Part shown: positions 1-8,455 of the stretch, in pieces
Numbering within the stretch: position 1 is the stretch's first letter
How the letters are laid out: every line of letters begins with the position of its first letter
DNA from: Anaerolineaceae bacterium
GTDB lineage: Bacteria; Chloroflexota; Anaerolineae; Anaerolineales; Villigracilaceae
Reading direction: 5' to 3'
Length of the DNA: 59,956 nt
NCBI GenBank assembly: GCA_003598975.1
Contig: QZIJ01000135.1
Coordinates: forward strand, 1-59,956
Made by a program: the position numbers and the translations under genes
The notes under the pieces: model-generated
The model's input: the letters and a program-made list of their open reading frames with translations, nothing else
Told to the model about the DNA's origin: nothing
Databases searched by the model: none

Positions 1-115
1 TGCTGGCGGGGAGTTCGTTCTTCTAACCCAACGCGTTTCCTCTACCTTTGTTTGGACTTTTCAGTTTCCAATTTCACCCACCGCTTATGTTACAAACACG
101 CGGGCAAATTGGGGA

Positions 116-144
116 TTGAATCGCGCCTGGAAAAGTTCTATACT
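116..144 (+). promoter_or_regulatory. sigma70-type promoter for the small membrane protein at 180
   Basis: TTGAAT (116-121) and TATACT (139-144) are separated by 17 nt, close to the housekeeping consensus. They lie 36 nt upstream of the ATG at 180, which has its own AGGAG at about 168-172. No experimental support; pattern match only. Confidence 0.5.
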
Positions 145-179
145 GAATGTGGCAGAATTTGTTACACAGGAGACGCAAG

Positions 180-500
180 ATGTCAGTTACTTCGGCTCAA
201 TCTAAATGGAGACCCCATACCCGTCTCGGCTGGTGGGCGGTGGGACTGATGATCGCTTACGTGGTGATGTATATCATCACCATGGCGGTGATAGCCTTGC
301 GACTAAGCCTACCGCCTGTCTACGGCATTTTTATGCTGTTGTGCGGACTGGCCGCGGGCATCGTTGGCCTGATCGCGATCACGCGTCAGCATGAACGTTC
401 GTGGCTGGTTTGGCTGACCCTGTTGCCCGGGGCGTTTGTGCTGTTTCTCCTGCTCGGCGAGTTTCTGGTACCGCTCATTTTTCCTGAACTCGCACATTAA
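180..500 (+). CDS. small three-TM membrane protein, unknown function
   Basis: A 106-residue protein. The ATG at 180 is preferred over the upstream ATG at 147 because AGGAG lies 7 nt before it and the promoter at 116-144 sits just upstream. A short polar N-terminus (about 15 residues) is followed by three hydrophobic segments at about residues 18-40, 46-66 and 75-100, separated by a short RQHER loop. This suggests a small integral membrane protein with no catalytic motif. It is a single-gene unit with a shared bidirectional terminator (521-553) facing the convergent nuclease gene. I do not recognise the family and infer no function. Confidence 0.65.
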   Translation: MSVTSAQSKWRPHTRLGWWAVGLMIAYVVMYIITMAVIALRLSLPPVYGIFMLLCGLAAGIVGLIAITRQHERSWLVWLTLLPGAFVLFLLLGEFLVPLIFPELAH

Positions 501-520
501 TTCATGGGCGTGTGCAAATT

Positions 521-553
521 AAAAAACGAGGCCCGTCATGCGACGGGCCTCGT
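521..553. terminator. bidirectional rho-independent terminator
   Basis: A perfect 12-bp stem (526-537 with 542-553) and a 4-nt loop. A run of six A lies on the left, so read on the minus strand the hairpin is followed by T6. It should stop the minus-strand nuclease transcript (gene ends at 574) and probably also the plus-strand gene ending at 500. Confidence 0.85.
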
Positions 554-573
554 TGCTTTCACATTCGGGCTTT

Positions 574-3500
574 TTAGTGGTTGCCCTGACTGAGCGGCAC
601 AGTGACCGTGACTGTCACAGTCGTGGTCGCACCGCAGGTGTTGGTGACCAGATAGGTGAAGGTGTAGACGCGGCCCTCGCCCAGAGCGGAGCGTTCGGCG
701 CGCAGTTTGACGGTGTCGTTATCCACGATGACGATGTCGTTGGGGAAGTCGCCGTCGCCAAGGCCCTCGTCAGGTTCGTTCGAGGTGACCGAGACCAGCG
801 TCACGGAGGCGGTATCGCTCGAAGTCACGAAGGAGGCGTCCACCGTCACATATTTGTGGTTGGCGGGCCACAGGCTGTCGTGCGAGAGAGTCACCGTGGC
901 GGTTGGCGCCTGGCACAAACCGATGATCACCGAGTCATGGTCCGAGACGCGGAACTGGTCGGGCGCGTAGAGGATGTTTTGCAGGTTGACCGTCTTGAAG
1001 TCGGTGTTGTAGTCCAACACGGAGGGTTCGTCCGCGTTGATGTGGTAATCGCCGACGCCCGAGATCTGCGACACGATGGAGACCGAACCCAGTGCGTGAT
1101 CGAGGTAACCCCATTGACCATCGAACACGTACGAATACGCGTCGGGGCCGAGGAAGGAGGAGATCAGGTTGGTGAAGCCCGCATTGCGAATGTAGGTGAT
1201 CGGGTCTTCCATCGCGTAGGAGTTGTAGTCGCCGATCAGCAGGATATCGGGATCGCCCGTGCCCGTCGGGTCGGAGGCGAGCCAGTTCATCAGTTCGGTC
1301 ACCGCGTTGACGCGCACCTGGTTGCAGTTGCCCTGTCCATCGAGAGCGTCGGGCAGATCGCAGGCAGAGCCTTTGCTCTTCAGGTGGTTCACGTTCACAA
1401 TGAAGACCTGGCCGTTGGCATTCTGCTGGAAGGCCTGCGCCAACGATGCGCGGTTGCGCGGGGCGCTGTCGCCGCCGTTGATGAATTCCACTGTGTTCAG
1501 CGCGGCGGTCTGTCCAACAGGCGTGACACTGGCGGGCTTGTAGATCAAGCCGACCTTGATGGCGTCCGTGCCCAGGGCGTTGAGTTGACCTGTGTTTGCG
1601 TCCACATCAATGAAGGCGTAGGTGCCAGGTGCAGTGGCCGCGTTGAGTTGGTCCACCAAATGTGCGATGGCGCTATCAGGACCGTAGCCATCGTTCTCAA
1701 TTTCATTGACGCCGATCACATCGGGATTCATCGCCAGGATCGCGGCGACGGTCTTCGGCCATTGTCGGTCGAACTCGGACTGGGTATCGGCTCCGCGACA
1801 ATCGGCCGCCGCGCCGCCGACACCGAACGTGCAATTGTCCACGTTGTCGGGTAGGCCGTCGAAGGTATTGAAGTAGTTGAGCAGATTCATGCCCACGATC
1901 TTCAGCGTGCCGCCCACCTCAGGCACAGACGTGGGACGCGGGTTGGTCGGCTCGAAGTTGACGTAGCCGCCCAGCGCGTTGATCGGACGGACGCGGTAGG
2001 CGTTTCCGCTGGCTGAGTTGCCAGCCCAGGTGTAGGTCATGATGCCGACAATGCCCGTCGCCGTGTCGCCGCCGCGCAGGGTGTTGGACGCGGTCAACTG
2101 GCCTCCGCCGCGGCCAAAGAGGATCGGGTCGGGGTTCTGGTTGTTGAGCGCGTCGTCAATGATGATGCGGTTCAAATTGTTGGCGGCCTGCAAAGCCAGC
2201 GCGGGCGCGCCAGGCAGAACCACATTGGTCGGTTGCTGGAGGCGTGCACCAGAGGACATCACCACCTGACCGAAGCGCCCGAGTTGATAATGTTCCGTCA
2301 CATAGAGGGTTTGCGGCAGGCGGACGAGCATGCCTTCGAATTGTTCCAGATAGGTGCTCGACGGGAATGGCATGGTGACATCCACTGGCGCAACCGAACC
2401 CGTTCCACAACTGGCAATGGATGTGACACCGCTGAGTTGGGTCTGGTCCTGGTAGTCGCTGGCGGTGCCGGTCACGCGGACCACGTCTCCAACGTTGACG
2501 TTGTCGTTGTTTCCGTTGAATACGAAGATACCGTCGGATGTGCCCGGATCATTGTCACCGGTGGCGTCCTGGATGTAGAAGCCGCGCAACGCGGGCGAAG
2601 GTCCTTCATTATCGCCTACGACTACACCCTGCGTGGTGACAACTCCGGTAATGGCAGCGGCGGGTCCATCTCCTTGAATTTCATAGATGGGGGTATACGG
2701 CATCATGCACACATCGTACGGAGTAAAGCCGACAGTGAAGTCGAGTTCCATGTTGTCGGGAGGATCGTTGTCATCCTGGTCGGTTATGTAGGCGGAATAA
2801 ACTGTCAGGGTGCAATCTTCCCCGCCGACGAGATTCACGGACGGGTCCAGCGTGAAGCTGGTGGGGCCTCCGCTAACGGTTGCCGAAACATTCCCGCTGA
2901 CGGTGCAGGAGAGTGCGAACCAGGAACCGCTCACATCCACTGGCTCGCTGAAGGTTACAGTCAGGTTGGCGCCAATCGGGAAGTCCGTTGCGCCCTCTGC
3001 CGGGTAGGTGCTCGCTACTTCGGGAGCATCATCCGCACAGGCGTTGGCAGCACCGGGGGTGATCGTGCTCAAGGCTAAGTCCACGTTATTGACATTCGTG
3101 TCGGTGCCATCCAGACAGCGTGAAATGCCCTGTGTGGCACTGACGCCATCATCCACCAGGCCAACGCCGGAGCCTTCGGTATATGGAGCGCCCGTGTCAC
3201 CCTCATAGGAGACCGCGTCGATCAGATTGCCATTCCAGCGCAGGCCAACTGCATCGGGAGCGCCATTTTGGATGAAGTTCGTGTCAGGGCCATCGTCCAG
3301 GTCACAGTTTGCGACTGTGGCGGCGTTCGCGCACACCACGAAGTAGTCACCCGCTGCCAGGTCCACGGAGGGAAGCGCAATGGTGTCGTAAACCGCCGCG
3401 CCGCCGCCGCTACCGTTGACCAGTTCCAGGGTCACGCCAGTCAGGGAAACCGTAGAGGAACCATTGTTGCGGATTTCGACGAATTCAGCAGCATCGGTAA

Positions 3501-4734
3501 CGGGTTGATCGTAGTCAACTTCGTTGATGACCAACGACGGCATGACCACGGCGTTCAAGGCACCCGGCGTGTTGTAGGCCTCGCCAGGGACTGGTGTGCC
3601 CGTGTAGCCAGTAATCCCCGCTAGGTCAAAGTCGTTGCGGACCCAGTCTGTCGCGGCGTCGGTATCGAATCCATCCGGTATGCGGGACGCTCCACCCGGC
3701 GCATAGGCTGCGCCATCATACGAGACGCCCAGGGTGGGTGTGCCAAAGGTGACATCGGTCGCGCCGCCATCGTTCACGGCAACCGAATCGACAATGGCAT
3801 CCCAGGGAGTGGTATCGAATATGCCGTTGTTGTCAGTATCGAGGTCATTGCCAAATGCCCCCGTAAAGTTCTTTACCAGCAGGAGGGAAATACTACCGTT
3901 TTCGAGCGAATTCGCCGGCAGGTTGACCAGGTACAGGCCATTGGCATCGGTCGTTCCCAGAGTGATAACCTCATCCACTGTGCCAACGGCCGTGCCACTA
4001 TCGCCTTCGATCTCAAGGATGGAGTAGGCGCTGTAATTGGTATTGGGCGAGCCGAAGATCTCCACATATTCAACATCCGTGCCAGCCGTGCTGGCAGAGA
4101 ATTCGTTGATCTTGGGGGCGGTTGGTTCTGGAGCACCAAAGACCTGCCCGGTGTTTGGATTTCCAAACGTGTTGGATGTTGTGGCAGTCCACGTAAACTC
4201 ACCGTAGGTCGAGCCAGTGCCGGTCAATTGCAATGATGAACCTAAAATTTCGGTGCCATTTTGGCTTACACCTATATCAGTGCTTGTGACGCCATTTGCC
4301 GCACCGCCAACCCCAACGAAGGTTCCCTCATAGCTAAGAAACTGGACAAGAGTAGTACCATTCACCAATGCAATACCATCAGGCGAGCCATTCTGAATTC
4401 CATTGGAGGGGTAGTTGATGACAACCGTGCCATATCCCCCCTGCTGATTTGGGATGAGACCGCTCAACGCATCGGTATCGTATACTACCCCGCCAGAACC
4501 GTTATATAAGACAATACTCCATCCCATGAGGTCAGTACCGGCCGGACCGGCCACTTCGATAGCTTCTCCGGCATCCGTGCCAGTGTTGTCATAATGGATT
4601 TCATTGATGAAAACCGTAGTAGAGGGATTGCTGGAAAAGAGAAGCGCCGCTTGTGCACTCTGCACCGGCAAGCCTCCCATCATAAGCGTCAGGATCACGA
4701 AGGCAGAGAACAATCTAAGCAAATGCTGTTTCAT
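574..4734 (-). CDS. secreted ExeM/NucH-type multidomain nuclease with lamin-tail domains
   Basis: A 1386-residue exported protein, predicted to be an extracellular nuclease that scavenges or clears DNA. It has a clear Sec signal peptide (basic start, hydrophobic core, AQA cleavage region at about residues 20-29). Three lamin-tail (LTD) repeats follow, each starting with an INE(I/F/V) motif (about 42-200, 207-390 and 400-560), then a Big_5/SbsA Ig-like domain (about 570-670) and an OB-fold region (about 685-800). An exonuclease-endonuclease-phosphatase domain (about 943-1270) shows GMNLLNYF, GVNEIEND, NHLKSKG, GDYNSY and SDHD, all typical of the ExeM/NucH family. A C-terminal beta-rich module (about 1276-1386) carries LWPANHKYV. 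AAGGAG lies 6 nt before the ATG. No sorting signal or dockerin is seen. The domain assignment is by motif recognition and the substrate is inferred from the family. Confidence 0.9.
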   Translation of the reverse strand: MKQHLLRLFSAFVILTLMMGGLPVQSAQAALLFSSNPSTTVFINEIHYDNTGTDAGEAIEVAGPAGTDLMGWSIVLYNGSGGVVYDTDALSGLIPNQQGGYGTVVINYPSNGIQNGSPDGIALVNGTTLVQFLSYEGTFVGVGGAANGVTSTDIGVSQNGTEILGSSLQLTGTGSTYGEFTWTATTSNTFGNPNTGQVFGAPEPTAPKINEFSASTAGTDVEYVEIFGSPNTNYSAYSILEIEGDSGTAVGTVDEVITLGTTDANGLYLVNLPANSLENGSISLLLVKNFTGAFGNDLDTDNNGIFDTTPWDAIVDSVAVNDGGATDVTFGTPTLGVSYDGAAYAPGGASRIPDGFDTDAATDWVRNDFDLAGITGYTGTPVPGEAYNTPGALNAVVMPSLVINEVDYDQPVTDAAEFVEIRNNGSSTVSLTGVTLELVNGSGGGAAVYDTIALPSVDLAAGDYFVVCANAATVANCDLDDGPDTNFIQNGAPDAVGLRWNGNLIDAVSYEGDTGAPYTEGSGVGLVDDGVSATQGISRCLDGTDTNVNNVDLALSTITPGAANACADDAPEVASTYPAEGATDFPIGANLTVTFSEPVDVSGSWFALSCTVSGNVSATVSGGPTSFTLDPSVNLVGGEDCTLTVYSAYITDQDDNDPPDNMELDFTVGFTPYDVCMMPYTPIYEIQGDGPAAAITGVVTTQGVVVGDNEGPSPALRGFYIQDATGDNDPGTSDGIFVFNGNNDNVNVGDVVRVTGTASDYQDQTQLSGVTSIASCGTGSVAPVDVTMPFPSSTYLEQFEGMLVRLPQTLYVTEHYQLGRFGQVVMSSGARLQQPTNVVLPGAPALALQAANNLNRIIIDDALNNQNPDPILFGRGGGQLTASNTLRGGDTATGIVGIMTYTWAGNSASGNAYRVRPINALGGYVNFEPTNPRPTSVPEVGGTLKIVGMNLLNYFNTFDGLPDNVDNCTFGVGGAAADCRGADTQSEFDRQWPKTVAAILAMNPDVIGVNEIENDGYGPDSAIAHLVDQLNAATAPGTYAFIDVDANTGQLNALGTDAIKVGLIYKPASVTPVGQTAALNTVEFINGGDSAPRNRASLAQAFQQNANGQVFIVNVNHLKSKGSACDLPDALDGQGNCNQVRVNAVTELMNWLASDPTGTGDPDILLIGDYNSYAMEDPITYIRNAGFTNLISSFLGPDAYSYVFDGQWGYLDHALGSVSIVSQISGVGDYHINADEPSVLDYNTDFKTVNLQNILYAPDQFRVSDHDSVIIGLCQAPTATVTLSHDSLWPANHKYVTVDASFVTSSDTASVTLVSVTSNEPDEGLGDGDFPNDIVIVDNDTVKLRAERSALGEGRVYTFTYLVTNTCGATTTVTVTVTVPLSQGNH

Positions 4735-5050
4735 GCATTACTCCTTATGTGATATGGGAATAGAAATATGAACACGAACCTGATGAAGAACAAGCAAGTT
4801 TGGAAAGGAACGTATTTCGGCTTACGCCTCCTCAAAAAACAGGTTGTAGTCAAAGTAATCCGCCCAGCTATCTTGTGTTTTGATTGTATGATATACCTTT
4901 CAAAAACGCAAGGAAATAGAATTGAAAAGTCGGATTTTGGGTCAGCAAATTGGAGTGCGTAATTTGTTGCTTGGATTCCTCCCACTCCGCCCCATCCAGA
5001 CCGAATAAATTTTTACTGAATCTCGTATATAAGTTGAAAGAAACGCATCC
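4735..5050. other. gene-free divergent intergenic region
   Basis: This 316-bp spacer separates the minus-strand nuclease from the plus-strand sigma factor. It is more AT-rich than its surroundings, as expected for divergent promoters. I see no convincing -35/-10 pair; TATATAA at 5026-5032 is a possible -10 for the sigma gene, without a matching -35. A 64-codon open frame inside (4768-4962) has no RBS or recognisable protein features, so I do not call it. Confidence 0.5.
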
Positions 5051-5626
5051 GTGGCACTTACAGAGACACCCAAAACCGAATTGGACCTGATCCAACAGGC
5101 GCAGGCAGGCGACACTTGGGCATTTGGCGAGCTTGTCCGCCATCATTTCAGCCCGGTCGTGAACGTGGCCTACCGAATTTGCGGCGAAATGACGCTGGCC
5201 GAAGACATGGCACAGGAAACCTTCCTGCGCGCCTGGGTGAACCTGAATTCCTTTCAACCCACGGGCTCGCTAAAAAACTGGCTCTACCGAATTACCGTCA
5301 ATGCCACGCTCGATGTTTTGCGTCGCAAGTCTGATATGCCAATGGATGACGAGGTTGTCCAAATGATCCAAGATCCCACACCCGACCCCGAAACTTCGCT
5401 GGTGCAAAAAGAACGCTCAGAAAATTTACAGAAATTGTTACGTTCCCTGCCACTCGCCACCCGCAACGTGCTCGTCCTGCGCGAGTTTGGCGAACTCTCC
5501 TATCAGGAGATCGCGTCCGTACTCGACATCCCAATCGGCACCGTCATGTCTCGATTGAATTATGCCCGCACCCGATTGCGCGACCTGCTGAAAGAACAAC
5601 CCTCCATGCAGGAGGCCTATGCATAA
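5051..5626 (+). CDS. ECF-family RNA polymerase sigma factor
   Basis: A 191-residue sigma-70 family protein of the extracytoplasmic-function type (SigW/RpoE-like). Region 2 lies at about residues 25-95, with the ETFLRAW helix and NWLYRIT segment used for core binding and -10 melting. Region 4 is at about 120-185, with LREFGELSYQEIA and IGTVMSRLNYAR forming the helix-turn-helix for the -35. There is no region 1.1 or 3. The start is GTG at 5051, about 10 nt after GAAAG. The downstream gene overlaps by 8 bp and encodes a ZAS-type anti-sigma factor, the standard pairing, so activity is presumably released by a membrane or envelope signal. The regulon is unknown. Confidence 0.93.
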   Translation: MALTETPKTELDLIQQAQAGDTWAFGELVRHHFSPVVNVAYRICGEMTLAEDMAQETFLRAWVNLNSFQPTGSLKNWLYRITVNATLDVLRRKSDMPMDDEVVQMIQDPTPDPETSLVQKERSENLQKLLRSLPLATRNVLVLREFGELSYQEIASVLDIPIGTVMSRLNYARTRLRDLLKEQPSMQEAYA

Positions 5627-6230
5627 CCAACTCTTCCCCCTCTTGAACGCCTACCTCGATGGCGAACTGCGCGGACCTCGCCTGCGCGACATGGAACGCC
5701 ACCTCACGGACTGTGAAACCTGCCAGCGCGAACTGGACGAACTCCGCCGCGTTTCGGATCTCTTGCGGGCCGCGCCCCTCCCCGCGTTCACGCCCGCCGA
5801 CCGCTTCGCATCCAACCTGACCCTGCTCCTGCCGCGTCGCCCTCAGCGGAGTCAACCGCGGAGAGTCCCATCCCCCACATGGTGGCTTGTCCCTGCTGGA
5901 TTGCTTGGGCTGTGGTTCTTCCTGCAAACCGTCTCCGCGCTGACGAACTTCGTCTACGCGGCCGACGCCAGCGGCCTGCTCGGGCAGGTCGCGCCCGGCC
6001 TGAACGTAGGTCCGACGCAAACCGCCTGGTTCACCGCCACGTCCAACTTGTTCGGAGTCCAAATGAGCGCGAGTCTGCAATCCACATTGTCCCTGCTCAA
6101 CCAGTTCAACGTCTTGGGCGCGGGTCTTGTGCAGGGCGTGTTCTGGCAGGCAGGCATATTGGCGCTTTGCATCATCTGGTTCCTCGCATGGAAAATTTCG
6201 GGCGAAACCGCGCCTGTTAATAATCTGTAG
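5619..6230 (+). CDS. membrane anti-sigma factor with ZAS zinc-finger domain
   Basis: A 203-residue partner of the preceding sigma factor. The N-terminal domain contains the zinc-binding H-x3-C-x2-C signature (HLTDCETC, about residues 25-32) and should mask the sigma factor at the cytoplasmic face. A transmembrane helix follows at about 85-107, then an extracytoplasmic segment of about 55 residues, and a second hydrophobic helix near the C-terminus (about 172-195). The ATG at 5619 lies inside the sigma gene behind AGGAGG, so the two are translationally coupled. The second membrane span is not universal in this family. Which stress is sensed cannot be read from the sequence. Confidence 0.88.
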   Translation: MHNQLFPLLNAYLDGELRGPRLRDMERHLTDCETCQRELDELRRVSDLLRAAPLPAFTPADRFASNLTLLLPRRPQRSQPRRVPSPTWWLVPAGLLGLWFFLQTVSALTNFVYAADASGLLGQVAPGLNVGPTQTAWFTATSNLFGVQMSASLQSTLSLLNQFNVLGAGLVQGVFWQAGILALCIIWFLAWKISGETAPVNNL

Positions 6231-6273
6231 GTCAAATTGGCAATTTGACCAGGTGCAATTTCATAAATTGCAC
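6230..6273. repeat. tandem pair of 9-bp hairpins
   Basis: Two adjacent perfect inverted repeats: 6230-6238/6242-6250 (loop GGC) and 6253-6261/6265-6273 (loop CAT). Both stems are 9 bp with 3-nt loops and share the core CAATTT/AAATTG, so they may derive from one unit. They lie between the anti-sigma gene and the AAGGAG of the next gene. They could attenuate read-through or protect an mRNA end; no T-run follows, so this is not a classical terminator. Confidence 0.7.
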
Positions 6274-6295
6274 TTCAACTTGACAAGGAGTAAAA

Positions 6296-7411
6296 ATGAT
6301 CGACTTTGGAAAAATCCTCAAACGTTCCTGGTACATTCTCTGGAACTACCGTGTCCTCTGGATCTTCGGCCTTTTGCTCGCCCTCACTGCTGGCGGCGGG
6401 AGAGGCGGCAACTCGAACTACCAGTTTAGCGGCAACGATGGCGCCAACGGGAACAACGGCAACGGCTTCGACATGAGCCAGGCTCCCGAATTTTTACGAG
6501 AATTCGCCAACTGGTTCGAAAGAGACGTCATCCCGCTATTCGAAAATCCCAGCCAGCACATCGCCACGTTCATCTGGATCGGCGTTGCCATCTTCCTGCT
6601 CATCCTGATCTTCAGCGCAATCTCGGCGTTCATCCGCTACCCGTCCGAAGTGGCCGTGATACGCATGGTGGACAGATACGAGTCCAGCGGAGAGAAAGTC
6701 GGCTTCCGCGAAGGCTGGAAACTGGGCTGGAACCGCCGAGCCTTCCGCTTGTGGGTCATTGACCTGATCATCAGCCTGCCAGCGTTCCTCGTCTTCGGAA
6801 CGTTCCTGGTTCTCGGCATCGTGTTCCTGATCAACGCGTCGAACGATCCAGGCGATACCTGGGTCGGAGCGATGATCGCCACCATCGGGTGTATCTTCCT
6901 GCTGGTGTTTGCCATCATCATCCTGATGGTCTTCCTTGGGCTGTTGCGTCAGTTCTTCGCCCGCTTCGCCGCCCTCGAAGAGACCAGCGTGGGCGAATCG
7001 TTCCGCCGCGGCTGGAACTTCTTCAAGCAGAACTGGAAGAGCGCGGCCGTGATGTGGCTCATCATGGTTGCCGTTGGGTTTGGTGTGGGCATCGTGACCA
7101 TCGTCGCCTTCTTCCTGCTCATCCCTGTCTACATCGTCCTGCTCATCCCCGCCGCGCTGGCGGCTACCATCCCTGGCTTGCTTATCTATGGGCTTGCCAG
7201 TCTCTTCCTCAGCTGGCCGCCCGCCCTGATCATCGCGGCCATTTTCGCCCTGCCCGTCTTCTTCACGGTCCTCTTCGCCCCGCTCTTCCTGTTTAGCGGC
7301 TGGTACCTGATCTACGACTCCACCGTGTGGACTCTGGCCTATCGCGAGATGAAGCTCATCAGCAATGCCTCCGCCGCGGACGCTCCGCAGGTCCCTGCTG
7401 AAATATTATAA
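6296..7411 (+). CDS. polytopic membrane protein, unknown function
   Basis: A 371-residue integral membrane protein with AAGGAG 5 nt before the ATG. A first hydrophobic helix (about 15-35) is followed by a Gly/Asn-rich extramembrane linker (about 38-60) and a soluble loop. About six more strongly hydrophobic segments follow at roughly 95-118, 157-180, 187-218, 250-280, 283-300 and 305-340. A duplicated pattern, FREGWKLGWN.RAFRLW and FRRGWNFFKQNWKSA, precedes two of the helix pairs and suggests an internal repeat like that of DUF975-type or GDPD membrane-domain proteins. Its position directly after the ECF sigma/anti-sigma pair suggests an envelope-stress target or signal partner, which is inference only. 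A strong terminator ends the unit at 7467. Confidence 0.8.
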   Translation: MIDFGKILKRSWYILWNYRVLWIFGLLLALTAGGGRGGNSNYQFSGNDGANGNNGNGFDMSQAPEFLREFANWFERDVIPLFENPSQHIATFIWIGVAIFLLILIFSAISAFIRYPSEVAVIRMVDRYESSGEKVGFREGWKLGWNRRAFRLWVIDLIISLPAFLVFGTFLVLGIVFLINASNDPGDTWVGAMIATIGCIFLLVFAIIILMVFLGLLRQFFARFAALEETSVGESFRRGWNFFKQNWKSAAVMWLIMVAVGFGVGIVTIVAFFLLIPVYIVLLIPAALAATIPGLLIYGLASLFLSWPPALIIAAIFALPVFFTVLFAPLFLFSGWYLIYDSTVWTLAYREMKLISNASAADAPQVPAEIL

Positions 7412-7429
7412 ATATCCCCTCTTCGATGA

Positions 7430-7467
7430 GGCTCCCAGCCATTTCAGGTTGGGAGCCTTTTTATTTT
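7430..7467 (+). terminator. rho-independent terminator after 7411
   Basis: An 11-bp stem (7430-7440 with 7447-7457, one G-U pair) and 6-nt loop, followed by TTTTTATTTT. It closes the sigma/anti-sigma/membrane protein unit. Confidence 0.88.
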
Positions 7468-7491
7468 GAGCAGATTCGGCTGGGAGTACTT

Positions 7492-7497
7492 TATAAT
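7492..7497 (+). promoter_or_regulatory. -10 element TATAAT giving a probable leaderless mRNA
   Basis: A perfect TATAAT ends 7 nt before the ATG at 7505. Normal start-site spacing would begin the transcript at or next to the A of the start codon, and there is no Shine-Dalgarno sequence. No good -35 is visible. Confidence 0.4.
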
Positions 7498-7504
7498 CCG
7501 CCGC

Positions 7505-8344
7505 ATGGACTCATCCCAACCATCCCGCCCGCGCTTCTGGACGCGTGACTCATCCATCCTTTTGGGCGGATTCTTCCTCGTCATCTTCCTCATTGTCTAC
7601 ATCTGGTGGCCTCTTGCAGAAGAGGTCCTTTCATATATAGACTGGAGCGGCGAGTGGTGGCTTTATATGGACTGGTTGCTACTCGGTGTTTTCTTTTTCA
7701 TGTCACTGACCATCATCGCCCGCGCGGACTTGAAGACCGATGTGCTGATCGTCTTCGTCGGTATCTGCGGCGGTCTCGCCATCGAGAGTTGGGGGACGCA
7801 GACGAATCTGTGGCACTATTACACTGCTGAACGTCCACCGCTGTGGATCATCCCTGCCTGGCCAATCGCGAGTCTGTCCATTGACCGAATCACACGTTTC
7901 TTGAACTGGATGATCGGGCGGGATCGCTCGACTACTCTCCGCTCTCTCTTTTCTACTCTCTATTGGATCACCTTCGCGTCTTTCCTGACCTTGATGCTGG
8001 TCTTCGTTTCCCCAACCTTCGACAAATCCTACACATTTCTCTCCCTCGCCCTTTGCGTTTTGCTCATCCTCACGCCGACCGATCATCGTTACGCCCTCCT
8101 GACCTTCCTCGCGGGCGCGGGCCTCGGCTACTTCCTCGAACTTTGGGGGACGACCCGCGAGTGCTGGACCTATTACACCTATCAGACGCCGCCGCTGTTC
8201 GCGGTCTTGGCGCATGGCATGGCGGCGGTCGCGTTTTGGCGGACAGGATTAATACTGAAAATGCTTGGGGGGAGATTCGGCTTCTCGAAGCCTCGTCAGA
8301 TTTCAGTTAAGAAAAAAGCGGGAATTCCATCCGAACCCTCTTGA
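7505..8344 (+). CDS. polytopic membrane protein with internal repeat, unknown function
   Basis: A 279-residue integral membrane protein with seven to eight hydrophobic segments. ATG 7505 is chosen because TATAAT sits just upstream; a TTG at 7466 would fall inside the terminator of the previous gene. Two halves share a distinctive signature, WGTQTNLWHYYTAERPPLW in the first and WGTTRECWTYYTYQTPPLF in the second. Each follows a hydrophobic helix, so the protein looks like an ancient duplication with two equivalent W/Y-rich sites. I do not recognise a named family. The final codons overlap the -35 of the next promoter (8341-8346). Confidence 0.75.
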   Translation: MDSSQPSRPRFWTRDSSILLGGFFLVIFLIVYIWWPLAEEVLSYIDWSGEWWLYMDWLLLGVFFFMSLTIIARADLKTDVLIVFVGICGGLAIESWGTQTNLWHYYTAERPPLWIIPAWPIASLSIDRITRFLNWMIGRDRSTTLRSLFSTLYWITFASFLTLMLVFVSPTFDKSYTFLSLALCVLLILTPTDHRYALLTFLAGAGLGYFLELWGTTRECWTYYTYQTPPLFAVLAHGMAAVAFWRTGLILKMLGGRFGFSKPRQISVKKKAGIPSEPS

Positions 8345-8403
8345 CACGGGGAAAAAACGTTGTAAAATGTGACCTTGTGGTCATATGACCTGCTGGTCAC
8401 ATT
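8341..8403 (+). promoter_or_regulatory. promoter with overlapping nested-palindrome operator (probable TetR site)
   Basis: TTGACA (8341-8346), a 16-nt spacer and TAAAAT (8363-8368) form a near-consensus promoter. Overlapping and following the -10 is a perfectly symmetric nested dyad centred at 8384.5. Its outer arms are AATGTGACC (8366-8374) and GGTCACATT (8395-8403), around the inner palindrome GGTCATATGACC (8379-8390), with 4-nt spacers on each side. A repressor bound here would occlude RNA polymerase. The TetR gene at 11143 in the same operon is the obvious candidate ligand (inference). Confidence 0.8.
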
Positions 8404-8455
8404 CAATCTCCCACATCCCTGCCGTTGACCACAGGGGGCTGTGAAAGGAATGACA

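Noticed and set aside
52-249. 65-codon open frame at the left edge
   Set aside because: It overlaps the promoter and start of the better supported gene at 180, has no RBS and no protein-like features.
538-1854. 438-codon open frame on the plus strand
   Set aside because: It is antisense to the nuclease gene, with Arg/Val/His-rich shadow composition, and starts inside the terminator hairpin.
2233-3078. 281-codon plus-strand frame
   Set aside because: Antisense shadow of the LTD/OB region of the nuclease; no RBS and no recognisable domain.
4768-4962. 64-codon frame in the divergent spacer
   Set aside because: No RBS, no conserved feature, and it would block the expected promoter region of both flanking genes.
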